A stretch of DNA of 64,000 bases, from the NCBI RefSeq assembly GCF_006715095.1, contig NZ_VFMO01000001.1, forward strand, positions 558,001 to 622,000, in the 5' to 3' direction. A program made the position numbers and the translations under genes. This document shows, piece by piece, positions 24,479-33,011 of the stretch (its first letter is position 1; every line of letters begins with the position of its first letter). The notes beneath the pieces are model-generated. The model had not been told where the DNA came from, ran no database searches, and was given only the letters and a program-made list of their open reading frames with translations. The stretch comes from Yimella lutea (GTDB taxonomy: Bacteria > Actinomycetota > Actinomycetes > Actinomycetales > Dermatophilaceae).

Positions 24479-25407
24479 GAGGGTTTCGACGAACGAGGAA
24501 CCCGCACCACGAGCGACTTCGGTTTGATCGAGATCCGGACGGCGAGCGCGTGCTCGTGCACCTCACCATCGATCTCGACGCGGGTCGGTTCCTCGCACTC
24601 GATCCGGATCGACTCCGCGGTGCGGTGCCGCACCTGGGACGTGGTCCGGGTCGAGGCCGACAGCACCTGCGTGATCAACGGCGCCCATGAGGCGCGCTCG
24701 GCAGACAGTTCGAGGACGTCCAGGACGCCGTCGTCGGGCTCGGCGTCCGGCATCAGGCGAACGCCACCGGTCAGGCGTCCGCAATTGCCGACCAGCACGG
24801 TTGTCAGTGGACGCTCATCCTCGAAGTCGTTGTCGTCCAATGCGATTCGCATCGGCGTGCGCCTGGCGTTGATGTGCCGCAGTCCCGCGATCGGGTAGGC
24901 GAGCCAGCCGGCTCGCGCCTTGAGGCGTTCGGACGTCGACGCCATGATCTCGGCGTCCAGCCCGCACCCGGTCATCACCGTGCAGATCGCGGACTCGTCC
25001 GCGACCCCGTCCCCGGTGGTGTCGATCTCCACGAACAGCGTGTCGATCGCCCGGTCGCGGCCGGCGAGCGCTGCCCGCAGCGCGACCTTGCGATTGCGGA
25101 TCGGCAAGCCCAGGTTGCGGGCGAGCAGGTTTCCGGTGCCGGCAGGAAGGATCGCGAGCGGGATGCCACTTCCGAGGAGCGTGGTCGAGACGTTCCGGAC
25201 CGTCCCGTCGCCGCCGAGGGCAACGACCAGATCGACCTGGTCGGAGATCGCCTGTTGGGTCTGACCGAACCCCGGATCCTCGATCGTCGTCTCGTGCCAG
25301 ACGGGCGCCGCCCAGCCATGACGACGCATCACCTGCTCCACCTCGCGGTGCAGCAGGCGCATGTCCTTGATCTTGATCGGGTTGACGACCATCGCAGCGC
25401 GCTTCAT
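24475..25407 (-). CDS. Diacylglycerol/lipid kinase family protein
   Basis: A 310-residue kinase of the DAGK_cat/YegS family. The nucleotide-binding motif is [14 protein letters not shown] (about 60-73), followed by [16 protein letters not shown] and, in the C-terminal domain, the DGVLDVLEL segment with the family's acidic motif. It lacks membrane helices, as in soluble DgkB/YegS-type enzymes that phosphorylate diacylglycerol or related lipids. The first residues ([12 protein letters not shown]) form the usual first strand. Translationally coupled to the downstream SRPBCC gene. Confidence 0.85.
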   Translation of the reverse strand: MKRAAMVVNPIKIKDMRLLHREVEQVMRRHGWAAPVWHETTIEDPGFGQTQQAISDQVDLVVALGGDGTVRNVSTTLLGSGIPLAILPAGTGNLLARNLGLPIRNRKVALRAALAGRDRAIDTLFVEIDTTGDGVADESAICTVMTGCGLDAEIMASTSERLKARAGWLAYPIAGLRHINARRTPMRIALDDNDFEDERPLTTVLVGNCGRLTGGVRLMPDAEPDDGVLDVLELSAERASWAPLITQVLSASTRTTSQVRHRTAESIRIECEEPTRVEIDGEVHEHALAVRISIKPKSLVVRVPRSSKPS

Positions 25408-25490
25408 GGCGGGCCCAAGCCTGCCAGCCGATGCGGCCTTGCGGTAAACCGGGAGGTAATGGGTCTGGCTCAGCGACTAGCCTGGCTCGC

Positions 25491-26804
25491 GTGATCGACA
25501 TCAAGTTGCTGCGCGAGAACCCCGACGCCGTCAAAGCCAGCCAGCGTGCCCGTGGCGAGGACGAGTCCGTCGTCGACAAGATCCTGGACGCCGACAAGGC
25601 GCGCCGATCCTCACTCGGTGAGTTCGAGCAGCTGCGCGCGCAGCAGAAGTCGGTCAGCAAGGAGGTCGGCGCGGTGATGGGCCGCCTCAACAAGGCGAAG
25701 AAGGCCGGCGAGGACGTCAGCGAACTCGAGGCCGAGGCCGACCGCGTCCGTGGCGAAGCCGCCACCCTCGCCGCACGGGTCAAGGAACTGGACGCCGCCG
25801 CCGACATCGAGGGCGATGCGTTCACCGCCCTGATGCGTCAGGTCGGCAATGTCGTCATCGACGGTGTGCCCGCCGGTGGGGAGGAGAACTTCGTCACCAT
25901 CGAGGAGCGCGGCACCAAGCCGACCTTCGACTTCGAGCCGCTCGACCACCTCGCCCTCGGCGAGAAGCTGGGCGCCATCGACATGGAGCGCGGCGCGAAG
26001 GTGTCGGGCTCGCGGTTCTATTACCTCAGGGGTCAGGGCGCGGTGCTCGCCCAGGCGCTGATGGCGTACTGCCAGCAGATCGCCCGCGAAGAGGGACTCA
26101 CCCCGCTGATGGTGCCCAACCTCGTGCTGCGCCGGACGATGGCGGGCGCCGGGTTCATCGACAGCCACGCCGACGAGGTCTACCTGCTCGAAGCCGACGA
26201 CCTGTTCCTCACCGGCACCTCCGAGGTGGCGCTCGCCGGCTACCACGCCGACGAGATCCTCGATCTGAACAATGGTCCGCTGCGTTACTCGGCGACGTCC
26301 ACCTGTTACCGCCGCGAGGCCGGTTCGTACGGCAAGGACACCCGCGGCATCTTCCGCGTGCACCAGTTCACCAAGACGGAGATGTTCATCTACTGCAAGC
26401 CCGAGGACGCCGAGGCCGAGCACGACCGCCTGCTGCGCATCGAGAAGCGGGTGCTGGACGGACTCGAGGTGCCCTACCGGATCATCGACGTCGCCGCCGG
26501 CGACCTGGGCGGGCCCGCCGCACGCAAGTTCGACTGCGAGGCATGGGTGCCCACGCAGGACACCTACCGCGAGCTCACCTCGACCTCGAACTGCACCACC
26601 TACCAGGCCCGCCGCCTCGGTGTCCGATACCGCGGCGCCGACGGCAAGCCGGAGGTCGCGGCGACGCTGAACGGCACGATGCTCACCGACACGCGTCCGA
26701 TCGTCGCCCTGCTGGAGAACCACCAGCAGGCGGACGGTTCGGTGCGGGTGCCGGCCGCGCTGCAGCCGTTCGTCGGCACGGACGTCCTCAAGCCGATCGC
26801 CTAG
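25491..26804 (+). CDS. serS: Seryl-tRNA synthetase
   Basis: A 437-residue class II aminoacyl-tRNA synthetase. The N-terminal arm ([18 protein letters not shown], then a long helical hairpin to about 110) binds tRNA-Ser. Class II motif 2 is visible in the segment ending [12 protein letters not shown] and motif 3 in [19 protein letters not shown] at 25491 was chosen because the conserved MIDIK start lies there; the open frame extends 60 bp further upstream without homology. It stands alone, with the divergent lipid kinase upstream. Confidence 0.96.
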   Translation: MIDIKLLRENPDAVKASQRARGEDESVVDKILDADKARRSSLGEFEQLRAQQKSVSKEVGAVMGRLNKAKKAGEDVSELEAEADRVRGEAATLAARVKELDAAADIEGDAFTALMRQVGNVVIDGVPAGGEENFVTIEERGTKPTFDFEPLDHLALGEKLGAIDMERGAKVSGSRFYYLRGQGAVLAQALMAYCQQIAREEGLTPLMVPNLVLRRTMAGAGFIDSHADEVYLLEADDLFLTGTSEVALAGYHADEILDLNNGPLRYSATSTCYRREAGSYGKDTRGIFRVHQFTKTEMFIYCKPEDAEAEHDRLLRIEKRVLDGLEVPYRIIDVAAGDLGGPAARKFDCEAWVPTQDTYRELTSTSNCTTYQARRLGVRYRGADGKPEVAATLNGTMLTDTRPIVALLENHQQADGSVRVPAALQPFVGTDVLKPIA

Positions 26805-26917
26805 GTCGAGCGCTTCTACCGCTACTTGTTCCAGCGCCGCGCGACGGTCCTGCACTAACCTCGCTCTGGGGAACCGTCGGTGCCCATCATCGGCGCTTGG
26901 ATCAAGAGGAGTTGGAC

Positions 26918-27859
26918 GTGTCCGACAATCAGGGAGCAGGCGGCTGGGATCAGCCGACTCACGCCATGCCGAAGTTGCCGCCGCAGGGCGGGCAGTCCGA
27001 CCCTCAGCAGGGCGGTTACGGACAACAACCGCAGCAGGGCGGCCCCGGCTACGGCCAGGGTCAGCAGGGTGGCGGTCAGTACGCAAACCCGCAGCAGGGT
27101 GGCCCGGGGTACGGCCAGGGTCAGCAGGGTGGACCCGGCTACGGCGGCCCTGCGCAGGGTGGTCAGTACGGCGGCCCGCAGGGTGGTCAGTACGGCGGCC
27201 CGCAGGGTGGTCCCGGCTACGGACAGCCGCAGCACCCGCAGCAGGGCGGCCCGTACGGTAACCAGCCGCAGGGTCAGTGGAACCAGCCGCAGGGCGGGTA
27301 CGGCCAGCCCGGCTATTCCGGTGCTTCCGCCACCACGACCCGTCCGAGCGGTCTGGGCAAGACGTTGGGTTGGGCGTTGCTCGCTCTCGGTCTGCTGCTC
27401 GCGCTGGTCACCTTCGGCACGTGGGCCAGCGCCAACGTGAAGATGAACACTTCCGGCTACAACCTCGACATGAGCTACTCGATCAACGGCTTCGGCAGCG
27501 AGTCCTACGAGGGCCTCCCGCCCGGCGCCGACAAGCCGGACGAGTCCGATCAGGAAGGTCGTGACCCGTTCGGTCTGCCGATCCTGTTGATGGGCATCGG
27601 TATTGCGGCGATGGGTGTGCTGCGCGGGCTCGGTAAGGGAGGTCGCATCGGCGGCATCGTCGCCGCTGCGCTCGGCGCCATCGCGACGATCTTGGCGTTG
27701 CTCGACTGGAGTGAGGTCAAGGAGGACATGGACAAACTCAAGGACACCGCAACCAGCGGTGCGCAGGTCGACATCAGCACCGGTTGGGGCCTGTGGATGG
27801 CTCTGCTGCTCGGACTGGCCACCATCGCGGTGGGACTGGTCTCGGCGTTGAAGAAGTAG
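26918..27859 (+). CDS. Membrane protein with Q/G/Y-rich N-terminal tail
   Basis: A 313-residue protein. Residues 1 to about 140 are a low-complexity tail of repeated GGPGYGQ and PQGGQYG units; two exact 24-bp repeats (27156-27203) encode part of it. About four hydrophobic segments follow (GWALLALGLLLALVTFGTWA, then two in the 210-260 region and GLWMALLLGLATIAVGLVSA at the end). No known domain is recognised. GTG start with a strong ribosome-binding site (AAGAGGAG). The tail resembles prion-like, phase-separating sequences. A terminator follows. Confidence 0.75.
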   Translation: MSDNQGAGGWDQPTHAMPKLPPQGGQSDPQQGGYGQQPQQGGPGYGQGQQGGGQYANPQQGGPGYGQGQQGGPGYGGPAQGGQYGGPQGGQYGGPQGGPGYGQPQHPQQGGPYGNQPQGQWNQPQGGYGQPGYSGASATTTRPSGLGKTLGWALLALGLLLALVTFGTWASANVKMNTSGYNLDMSYSINGFGSESYEGLPPGADKPDESDQEGRDPFGLPILLMGIGIAAMGVLRGLGKGGRIGGIVAAALGAIATILALLDWSEVKEDMDKLKDTATSGAQVDISTGWGLWMALLLGLATIAVGLVSALKK

Positions 27860-27876
27860 CCGACGAACGTTTGCGG

Positions 27877-27908
27877 AAGGGCGGGGTGCCGGTCGGCGCC
27901 CCGCCCTT
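27877..27908 (+). terminator. Stem-loop terminator
   Basis: Perfect 10-bp arms AAGGGCGGGG and CCCCGCCCTT with a 12-nt loop, 18 bp after the stop of the Q/G-rich membrane-protein gene. Confidence 0.75.
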
Positions 27909-27945
27909 CGCCATGCACGCAGGGTCGTGCTCGTACAGTGACGAC

Positions 27946-28731
27946 GTGACGAAACTCCTGGTCGGTCTCGACATCGACGGCACCACGATCCACTACGACG
28001 GTCACGCGTCCGACCGCGTCCGTAAGGCGGTGTCCGAGACGATCGCCGCCGGGCACGAGGTGGTCATCGCGACCGGTCGCTCGGTCACCGGCACGATGCC
28101 GATCGTCGAACTGCTCGGTCTGGAGGCGGGTTACCTCGTCTGCTCCAACGGTGCAGTGACGGCGCAGATCGACCCACAGGAACCGCACGGTTACCGGCTG
28201 ATCGACAGCATCACCTTCGATCCGCGTCCGGTGCTCGACCGGTTGAAAGGTGCATGGCCGGACGGACTCGTCGCCATCGAGGTCATCGGCGAGGGTTACC
28301 TGGTCAGTGACCACTTCCCGGACGGCGAACTCGTCGGCGAGGTGCGCGTCGTGCCCTGGGAGGAACTCGCACAGCCGACCACCCGAATCACCTTCCGCTC
28401 ACCGAGCGGCACCGCCGAGCAGTTCGTCGAGCTCGCCGAGGGCCTCGGACTGCACGGCGTGAACTACGGCGTCGGCTACACCGCCTGGCTCGACATCAAC
28501 CCCGAGGGTGTCAGCAAGGCGTTCGCGTTGGAGAAGATCCGCAAGCACCTGGAGATCGACCTTGCCGACACCGTCGCGGTGGGCGACCATCGCAACGACC
28601 TGGAGATGCTCACCTGGGCCGGGCGTGGTGTGGCGATGGGTCAGGCGCCGGACGACGTGAAGGCTGTCGCGAACGAGGTGACCGGTACCGTCGAGGAAGA
28701 CGGTCTCGCGCAGGTGCTGGAGTCGCTGTGA
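27946..28731 (+). CDS. Cof-type HAD-IIB phosphatase
   Basis: A 261-residue HAD-superfamily hydrolase. Motif I is G-L-D-I-D-G-T-T near residue 7, motif II lies in the segment VVIATGRSVTG, and motif IV is AVGDHRNDLEML near residue 212; a C2B cap domain lies between. Such enzymes dephosphorylate sugar phosphates, flavin nucleotides or similar metabolites; the substrate cannot be told. GTG at 27946 begins the first strand; the frame open before it crosses the terminator. The RNA methyltransferase gene starts 18 bp later. Confidence 0.85.
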   Translation: MTKLLVGLDIDGTTIHYDGHASDRVRKAVSETIAAGHEVVIATGRSVTGTMPIVELLGLEAGYLVCSNGAVTAQIDPQEPHGYRLIDSITFDPRPVLDRLKGAWPDGLVAIEVIGEGYLVSDHFPDGELVGEVRVVPWEELAQPTTRITFRSPSGTAEQFVELAEGLGLHGVNYGVGYTAWLDINPEGVSKAFALEKIRKHLEIDLADTVAVGDHRNDLEMLTWAGRGVAMGQAPDDVKAVANEVTGTVEEDGLAQVLESL

Positions 28732-28749
28732 GCGATTCCGAGGCGAGTC

Positions 28750-29559
28750 ATGGCTGAGTTGACCATCACGTCCGCGGCGAACCCACGCCTGAAGCAGCTG
28801 ATCTCACTACGGCGCAGGCGAACTCGTGAAGAACTCGGCCTGACCCTGCTCGAGGGGTACGACGAACTCGTGCTCGCGCTCGAAGCCGGCGTCCGGTTAC
28901 GCACGTTGTACTTCTGCCCGGAGCTGATGCTCGACGCCGACGTGCAGCAGCAGGTGGTGGACGAGGAACGCGACAACGGGGTCGAGGTGGTGCGGCTGGC
29001 GCGGCAGGCGTTCGAGAAAGTCGCGTATCGCGAAGGCGCGGACGGCTTCCTCGCTGTGGCTCCGTCCGTCCGACACGGGCTGGACCAGTTGGACCTGCCG
29101 GCCGACCCATTGGTGCTCGTTGCCGAGGGAGTGGAGAAGCCGGGCAACCTGGGTGCGATGTTGCGCACTGCGGACGCCGCCGGTGTCGACGCGGTCATCG
29201 CTGCCGACCCGGTGACCGACTGGGGCAACCCCAACGTGGTGCGCGGCTCGAAGGGCACGGTGTTCTCGGTGCCGGTCGCCTCCGCTTCCACGGATGAAGC
29301 TCTGAACTATCTGCATCGCAACGGTATTCACCTGCTCGCCGCAACGCCCGACACCGAGCTTCTGCATACCGACGCCGACCTCACCGGACCGGTCGCCATC
29401 GCGGTCGGCACCGAGAAGTACGGCCTGAGCGACGAAGTGCTGGAGCGGGCGGACGCGCGGATCAGGATCCCGATGGTGGGTCGCGCCAACTCGCTCAACG
29501 TCTCGACGTCCGCCGCGATCGTGCTGTACGAGGCGGTGCGTCAACGTGCCCGACGCTGA
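28750..29559 (+). CDS. SpoU/TrmH-family RNA 2'-O-methyltransferase
   Basis: A 269-residue SPOUT methyltransferase. An N-terminal substrate-binding domain (1-100, LKQLISLRRRRTREE) precedes the trefoil-knot catalytic domain, with motif 1 KPGNLGAMLRTADAAG, motif 2 AVGTEKYGLSDE and motif 3 IPMVGRANSLNVSTSAAI. It likely methylates a ribose in rRNA or tRNA using SAM. Which position is not evident. Its 3' end overlaps the longest possible frame of the VOC gene. Confidence 0.88.
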   Translation: MAELTITSAANPRLKQLISLRRRRTREELGLTLLEGYDELVLALEAGVRLRTLYFCPELMLDADVQQQVVDEERDNGVEVVRLARQAFEKVAYREGADGFLAVAPSVRHGLDQLDLPADPLVLVAEGVEKPGNLGAMLRTADAAGVDAVIAADPVTDWGNPNVVRGSKGTVFSVPVASASTDEALNYLHRNGIHLLAATPDTELLHTDADLTGPVAIAVGTEKYGLSDEVLERADARIRIPMVGRANSLNVSTSAAIVLYEAVRQRARR

Positions 29560-29653
29560 GCGCCCTCACCTGCGAGTGGTCCGACCAGGGGAGGCCCCCG
29601 TGAAGGTGACCCCGATTACGTTCCGGACTGATCGCAGTGGCACGATCTATGGC

Positions 29654-30307
29654 ATGCGAGTCGACCATGTGGTTTATGCCGCTGAGGCCGAGGGCTTGAT
29701 CCCCACGGCGAAGCGTCTGGGGGAGGCGCTGGGTGTCGAACCCGGCGACAGCGGGGTTCACCCCCGCTTCGGAACGCGCAACGTGATCATCCCGTTGGCG
29801 AACCGGCGTTTCATCGAGGTCGTCGAGGTGCTCGACCACCCGGCGTCCGACAAGGCACCGTTCGGCCAGGCCGTCCGCGCCCGTTCCGAGCAGGGTGGCG
29901 GCTGGCTGGGCTGGGTCGTCGAGGTTGCCGACATGGGGGCCGCCGAGAAGCTCGTCGGTCGCACCGCTGCGCCCGGCAACCGGCACCGTCCGGACGGCAC
30001 CGAGGTCACCTGGACACAGTTGGGTGTCAAGGGTCTGATGTCCGATGCTCAGGTGCCGTTCTTCATCGCGTGGGACGGCAACGCGCCGCACCCGTCCGAG
30101 ATCGGCGACACCGCTGCCGACCTGAGGGCAATGACCATCGCCGGTTCGCCCGACCGCGTGCGTGAGTGGCTCGGTCTGCTCGGTGAGCCGGGCGTCGACC
30201 GCGACGAGTGGGAGCCCGACATCGACTTCGAGTTCGTCGCGCCGCACGGCACGCCCTGCGTCCTGTCGGTCACGTTCGACACACCCGGCGGACGCGTCGA
30301 GATCTGA
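29654..30307 (+). CDS. Glyoxalase-like (VOC superfamily) protein
   Basis: A 217-residue protein of the glyoxalase-like group with paired beta-alpha-beta units: MRVDHVVYAAEAEGLI at the start, IIPLANRRFIEVVEV, then a second half ending in CVLSVTFDTPGG. It probably binds a metal and a small substrate, but the reaction is unknown. ATG 29654 matches the usual N-terminus of this family; the frame is open back to 29546, which would add 36 residues unlike the family. A terminator follows. Confidence 0.75.
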   Translation: MRVDHVVYAAEAEGLIPTAKRLGEALGVEPGDSGVHPRFGTRNVIIPLANRRFIEVVEVLDHPASDKAPFGQAVRARSEQGGGWLGWVVEVADMGAAEKLVGRTAAPGNRHRPDGTEVTWTQLGVKGLMSDAQVPFFIAWDGNAPHPSEIGDTAADLRAMTIAGSPDRVREWLGLLGEPGVDRDEWEPDIDFEFVAPHGTPCVLSVTFDTPGGRVEI

Positions 30308-30313
30308 TCAACC

Positions 30314-30346
30314 ACGAACCCCGTCTCCCGATGAGGCGGGGTTCGT
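30314..30346 (+). terminator. Stem-loop terminator
   Basis: Perfect arms ACGAACCCCG and CGGGGTTCGT around a 13-nt loop, just after the VOC gene and before the csoR promoter. Confidence 0.8.
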
Positions 30347-30367
30347 CGTTCTCGGCCCACCGTCGAA

Positions 30368-30393
30368 ATACCCCGGAGGGGTATAGTGACTGC
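30368..30393 (+). promoter_or_regulatory. CsoR operator with overlapping -10 box
   Basis: The 17-bp palindrome ATACCCC-GGA-GGGGTAT (30368-30384) matches the G/C-tract operator bound by CsoR-type copper repressors. A -10 box TATAGT (30382-30387) overlaps its right end and lies 6 bp before the csoR ATG, so the csoR message is probably leaderless and self-repressed. Confidence 0.85.
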
Positions 30394-30675
30394 ATGGTTG
30401 GTTACACCGGGACCAAGGACGACTACCTCAAGCGGCTACGCCGGATCGAAGGTCAGGTGCGCGGCATCCAGCGCATGGTCGAGGACGACACCTATTGCAT
30501 CGATGTCCTCACTCAGGTCAGCGCGATCACCAAGGCGCTGCAGGCAGTCAGCCTCGGGTTGCTGGAGGACCACATCGGACACTGCGTCGTCGACGCTGCC
30601 CGTGAATCGGACGAGGCCGCCCAGGCCAAGGTACGGGAGGCGTCCGACGCCATCGCACGCCTCGTGAAGAGCTGA
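30394..30675 (+). CDS. csoR: Copper-sensing repressor CsoR
   Basis: A 93-residue all-helical repressor. The Cu(I) ligands are visible as C35 (DDTYCIDVL), H60 and C64 (EDHIGHC), the same spacing as characterised CsoR proteins. The N-terminal KDDYLKRLRRIEGQVRGIQRM helix is the DNA-binding face typical of the family. It should release its operator when Cu(I) binds. It is followed after 15 bp by copZ. No copper ATPase gene is adjacent, which is unusual. Confidence 0.95.
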   Translation: MVGYTGTKDDYLKRLRRIEGQVRGIQRMVEDDTYCIDVLTQVSAITKALQAVSLGLLEDHIGHCVVDAARESDEAAQAKVREASDAIARLVKS

Positions 30676-30690
30676 CGAAGGAGAATTCCA

Positions 30691-30903
30691 ATGGAAACCA
30701 AGAAGATCACCGTCTCGGGCATGACCTGCGGCCACTGCGTGGGTGCGGTCACGGAAGAACTCACGTCGATCGACGGTGTGCAGGACGTGCAGATCGACCT
30801 CGTCGCCGGCGGTGATTCGCCCGTCACGATCACCAGTGACGCCCCGATCGCGGACGCCGACATCGCGGCTGCTGTCGACGAGGCGGGCTACCAGCTCGCC
30901 TGA
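30691..30903 (+). CDS. copZ: Copper chaperone CopZ (HMA domain)
   Basis: A 70-residue heavy-metal-associated domain with the metal site M11-T-C13-G-H-C16. The beta-alpha-beta-beta-alpha-beta pattern fits copper chaperones. It hands Cu(I) to export ATPases or to CsoR. A good ribosome-binding site (GAAGGAG) precedes the ATG. It shares the copper-controlled transcript of csoR. Confidence 0.93.
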   Translation: METKKITVSGMTCGHCVGAVTEELTSIDGVQDVQIDLVAGGDSPVTITSDAPIADADIAAAVDEAGYQLA

Positions 30904-31011
30904 CTCTCGCGCCATGGGTCGATGATCGGTACCCGCCGAGCGCTGCACGTCAGGTGCCGGAAGGAGCGGGAGTCACATCCAGGGACACCCCAACGACGGT
31001 CTCGGCTCAAG

Positions 31012-31077
31012 TTGGTGGCCGCCGGGTGAGTTGGTGGTCCTTGACGGACTTCGACCTGCGCCCATGGCCACCAACTC
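31012..31077. repeat. Inverted repeats in a 211-bp gap
   Basis: GTTGGTGGCC (31012) and GAGTTGGTGG (31028) can each pair with the segment GGCCACCAACTC near 31066-31077, giving alternative 10-bp stems. The rest of 30904-31114 shows no gene. It may end the copZ and the idi transcripts, which converge here. Confidence 0.5.
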
Positions 31078-31114
31078 CGCCGTAGGCCACCACATCACGA
31101 CCCCGACCTGGGCC

Positions 31115-31657
31115 TCAATCAGCGAGTTCTTCCGGAAGTTCGGCCACCTGCAACGCGCACCACGGACTCACGTCGCGTTCGCCGGAGAGCACCTGTGAAC
31201 GGAAGGCGGCCCAGTCGTGCCACTCGATGGCGGCGACCTCAGCCGGGTCGGGGCTCAGGTCGTCCGGCTCGGTGCAAACGGCGACGTAGACCGGACAGAC
31301 TTCGTTCTCGACGATTCCGTTGTCCATCACCGCGCGATACCGGAAATCCGGTAGAGCCGGGCGGAGATCGGTGAGTTCGATGCCGAGTTCTTGGCGGGTG
31401 CGGCGCCGGACGGCGTCCTCGACCGACTCGCCAGGAGCAGGGTGGCCGCAGCAACTGTTCGTCCACGCACCGGGCCAGGTCTCCTTGCGCAGCGCCCGTT
31501 TGGTCACCAGCACGCGTCCGGACTCATCGATGACGTAGCAGGAGAACGCAAGGTGCAGGGGTGTCGATTCGTTGTGCACCTCGCTCTTGGGGCAGGTGCC
31601 GACGGCGTTGCCGTGCTCGTCCAGCAGGACGACTTCTTCAATGGTCTGTGCAGTCAT
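31115..31657 (-). CDS. idi: Isopentenyl-diphosphate isomerase type 1
   Basis: A 180-residue NUDIX-fold enzyme that interconverts IPP and DMAPP. The catalytic cysteine lies in TNSCCGHP and the catalytic glutamate in the segment NGIVENEVCPVY; RALRKETWPGAWTN is also conserved. ATG at 31657 has a strong ribosome-binding site (AGGAGG) and overlaps the stop of the PAP2 gene (ATGA). It is the last gene of the carotenoid operon and raises DMAPP supply for CrtE. Length is normal. Confidence 0.94.
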   Translation of the reverse strand: MTAQTIEEVVLLDEHGNAVGTCPKSEVHNESTPLHLAFSCYVIDESGRVLVTKRALRKETWPGAWTNSCCGHPAPGESVEDAVRRRTRQELGIELTDLRPALPDFRYRAVMDNGIVENEVCPVYVAVCTEPDDLSPDPAEVAAIEWHDWAAFRSQVLSGERDVSPWCALQVAELPEELAD

Positions 31658-32532
31658 CTGCTGCCTCCTGAACTCGGGATACGGAGTACTGGTGCGTTCG
31701 GTGCCGGGCTCGGCGAAGGTGCTGAGGTGCTGGACGGACGCAGCTTCCGGCTCACCGCGATCGCGACGACGGCGACCAGCCAACCGACAAGCACATCAAT
31801 GACGTAATGCTCTGCGGTGAGCACGAGCGTCACTGCCATTCCCACGACGTAGGTACCGAGCAGGACGCGTCCGCGTCGTCCGAAGTGGGGCGCGAGGAAC
31901 AGCGCCACCAGCAGCGCGGCTCCGGCGTGAAGCGACGGCATCGCCGCTACCGGGTTGCTGCCGTCCTGCAGACGTTCGAGCAGCTGCCCGATCGGTCGCA
32001 GATGCAGGTAGTCCCAGCCGCTGGCCGAGGTGCGAACGACCGGTCCGATCTCACCGCGGTCCGACGCCCACCACGGCGGCGCGGCCGGGTAGAGCACGTA
32101 CCCGGCCATGCCGAGGGTGCTGAAGACCAGGACGGCGCCGATCCAGCGCGTGAACCGGGCGCGGATGCGGAACCACGCCACCGCCGTCACCAACGGGATA
32201 CCCATGAAGTGGGTCACATAGATGACCGACGCGACGGCGTCGTACCAGTGCGGTTCCCCCGTCGCGAAGTGCTCCTGCATCCAGACGGTCGGCACCGCTG
32301 CGAAAAAGCTGCGGTCGACGTCCGCGGGGCCGGAAACCTGCAGTCCGATGCCGATGCGGTTGGTGGCGTGGGTCGGGTCGTCGAGCAGCGGCGCGGTGAT
32401 CCAGTGGGTGAGCGCGTACCCGATCAGGATGAGGGACAGCGGCGACAGCGCGATCAGCAACTGGGCAATGGGCCCGTGCCGCGTTGGTTCGACCTTTCGC
32501 TCGGCCGTCGGGGTCACGGTCGAATTCGTCAT
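31654..32532 (-). CDS. PAP2-family membrane phosphatase in carotenoid operon
   Basis: A 292-residue membrane protein with about six helices. The phosphatase motifs AAMPSLHAG and AEHYVIDVLVGW supply the two catalytic histidines of the PAP2 family; the arrangement resembles the inositol-phosphorylceramide-synthase-like branch. It overlaps both neighbours by ATGA, so it is a true member of the carotenoid operon. Possible roles are release of a lipid phosphate (prenyl or undecaprenyl) or a transfer step in carotenoid decoration; sequence alone does not decide. The C-terminal tail is Ser/Pro-rich. Confidence 0.82.
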   Translation of the reverse strand: MTNSTVTPTAERKVEPTRHGPIAQLLIALSPLSLILIGYALTHWITAPLLDDPTHATNRIGIGLQVSGPADVDRSFFAAVPTVWMQEHFATGEPHWYDAVASVIYVTHFMGIPLVTAVAWFRIRARFTRWIGAVLVFSTLGMAGYVLYPAAPPWWASDRGEIGPVVRTSASGWDYLHLRPIGQLLERLQDGSNPVAAMPSLHAGAALLVALFLAPHFGRRGRVLLGTYVVGMAVTLVLTAEHYVIDVLVGWLVAVVAIAVSRKLRPSSTSAPSPSPAPNAPVLRIPSSGGSR

Positions 32533-33011
32533 CGCGCCCGCCGCAGGAGTGGCTCAGTGCGGAAGCGGTTGTATCGCTGAATCGCTATGAACGGCAGGTT
32601 GATCGCAATCCCGTACCCGATGAGCACGGCAGCGATCGCGGGCGGGTTCCACAGCATGAACACCGGGCCGGCGAGCATCGCCCACCAGTGGCCGAGTTCG
32701 GCGCGGCGGGTCTCGCGGACGAACAGTTCCAGACCGGATTTGTCGAGGGCTGGCAGCTCGCGTTTGCTGACCCCGCCTGCGAACAGTGCGCCGGCCTCCG
32801 GCAGAGCGTCCTTCCACCGGTTGATCCGCAGCCGGCGGCGGTACCAGCGTCCGCCCTGCTCGAAGGCGAGCGGGCGCAACAGCCGGTGATCTCGGGCGAG
32901 CCACTGCGGGGTGAGTCGGTGGGCTGCGTATCCCGTCGCCGCATGGATGACACCCCAGGCGGCGATGTCGGCCAACACGGTCCAGCCCTGCGGCATGACG
33001 TAGTCGAGCAT
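32529..33011 (-). CDS. CrtO-like glycosyl-carotenoid acyltransferase
   Basis: A 160-residue membrane protein similar to glycosyl-4,4'-diaponeurosporenoate acyltransferase, the last enzyme of staphyloxanthin synthesis. The recognisable block is LRINRWKDALPEAGALFAGG followed by SKRELPAL. The two end segments are hydrophobic (IAAWGVIHAATGYAA, and PPAIAAVLIGYGIAINLPF). It would add a fatty acyl group to the sugar placed by the neighbouring CrtQ-like enzyme. It overlaps the GT gene by one base (TGATG) and the PAP2 gene by four. Confidence 0.78.
   Translation of the reverse strand: MLDYVMPQGWTVLADIAAWGVIHAATGYAAHRLTPQWLARDHRLLRPLAFEQGGRWYRRRLRINRWKDALPEAGALFAGGVSKRELPALDKSGLELFVRETRRAELGHWWAMLAGPVFMLWNPPAIAAVLIGYGIAINLPFIAIQRYNRFRTEPLLRRAR

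Noticed and set aside
27000..27300. Tandem short repeats, considered as a CRISPR array
   Set aside because: The repeats are in frame and encode the Q/G/Y-rich tail; there are no unique spacers and no cas genes.
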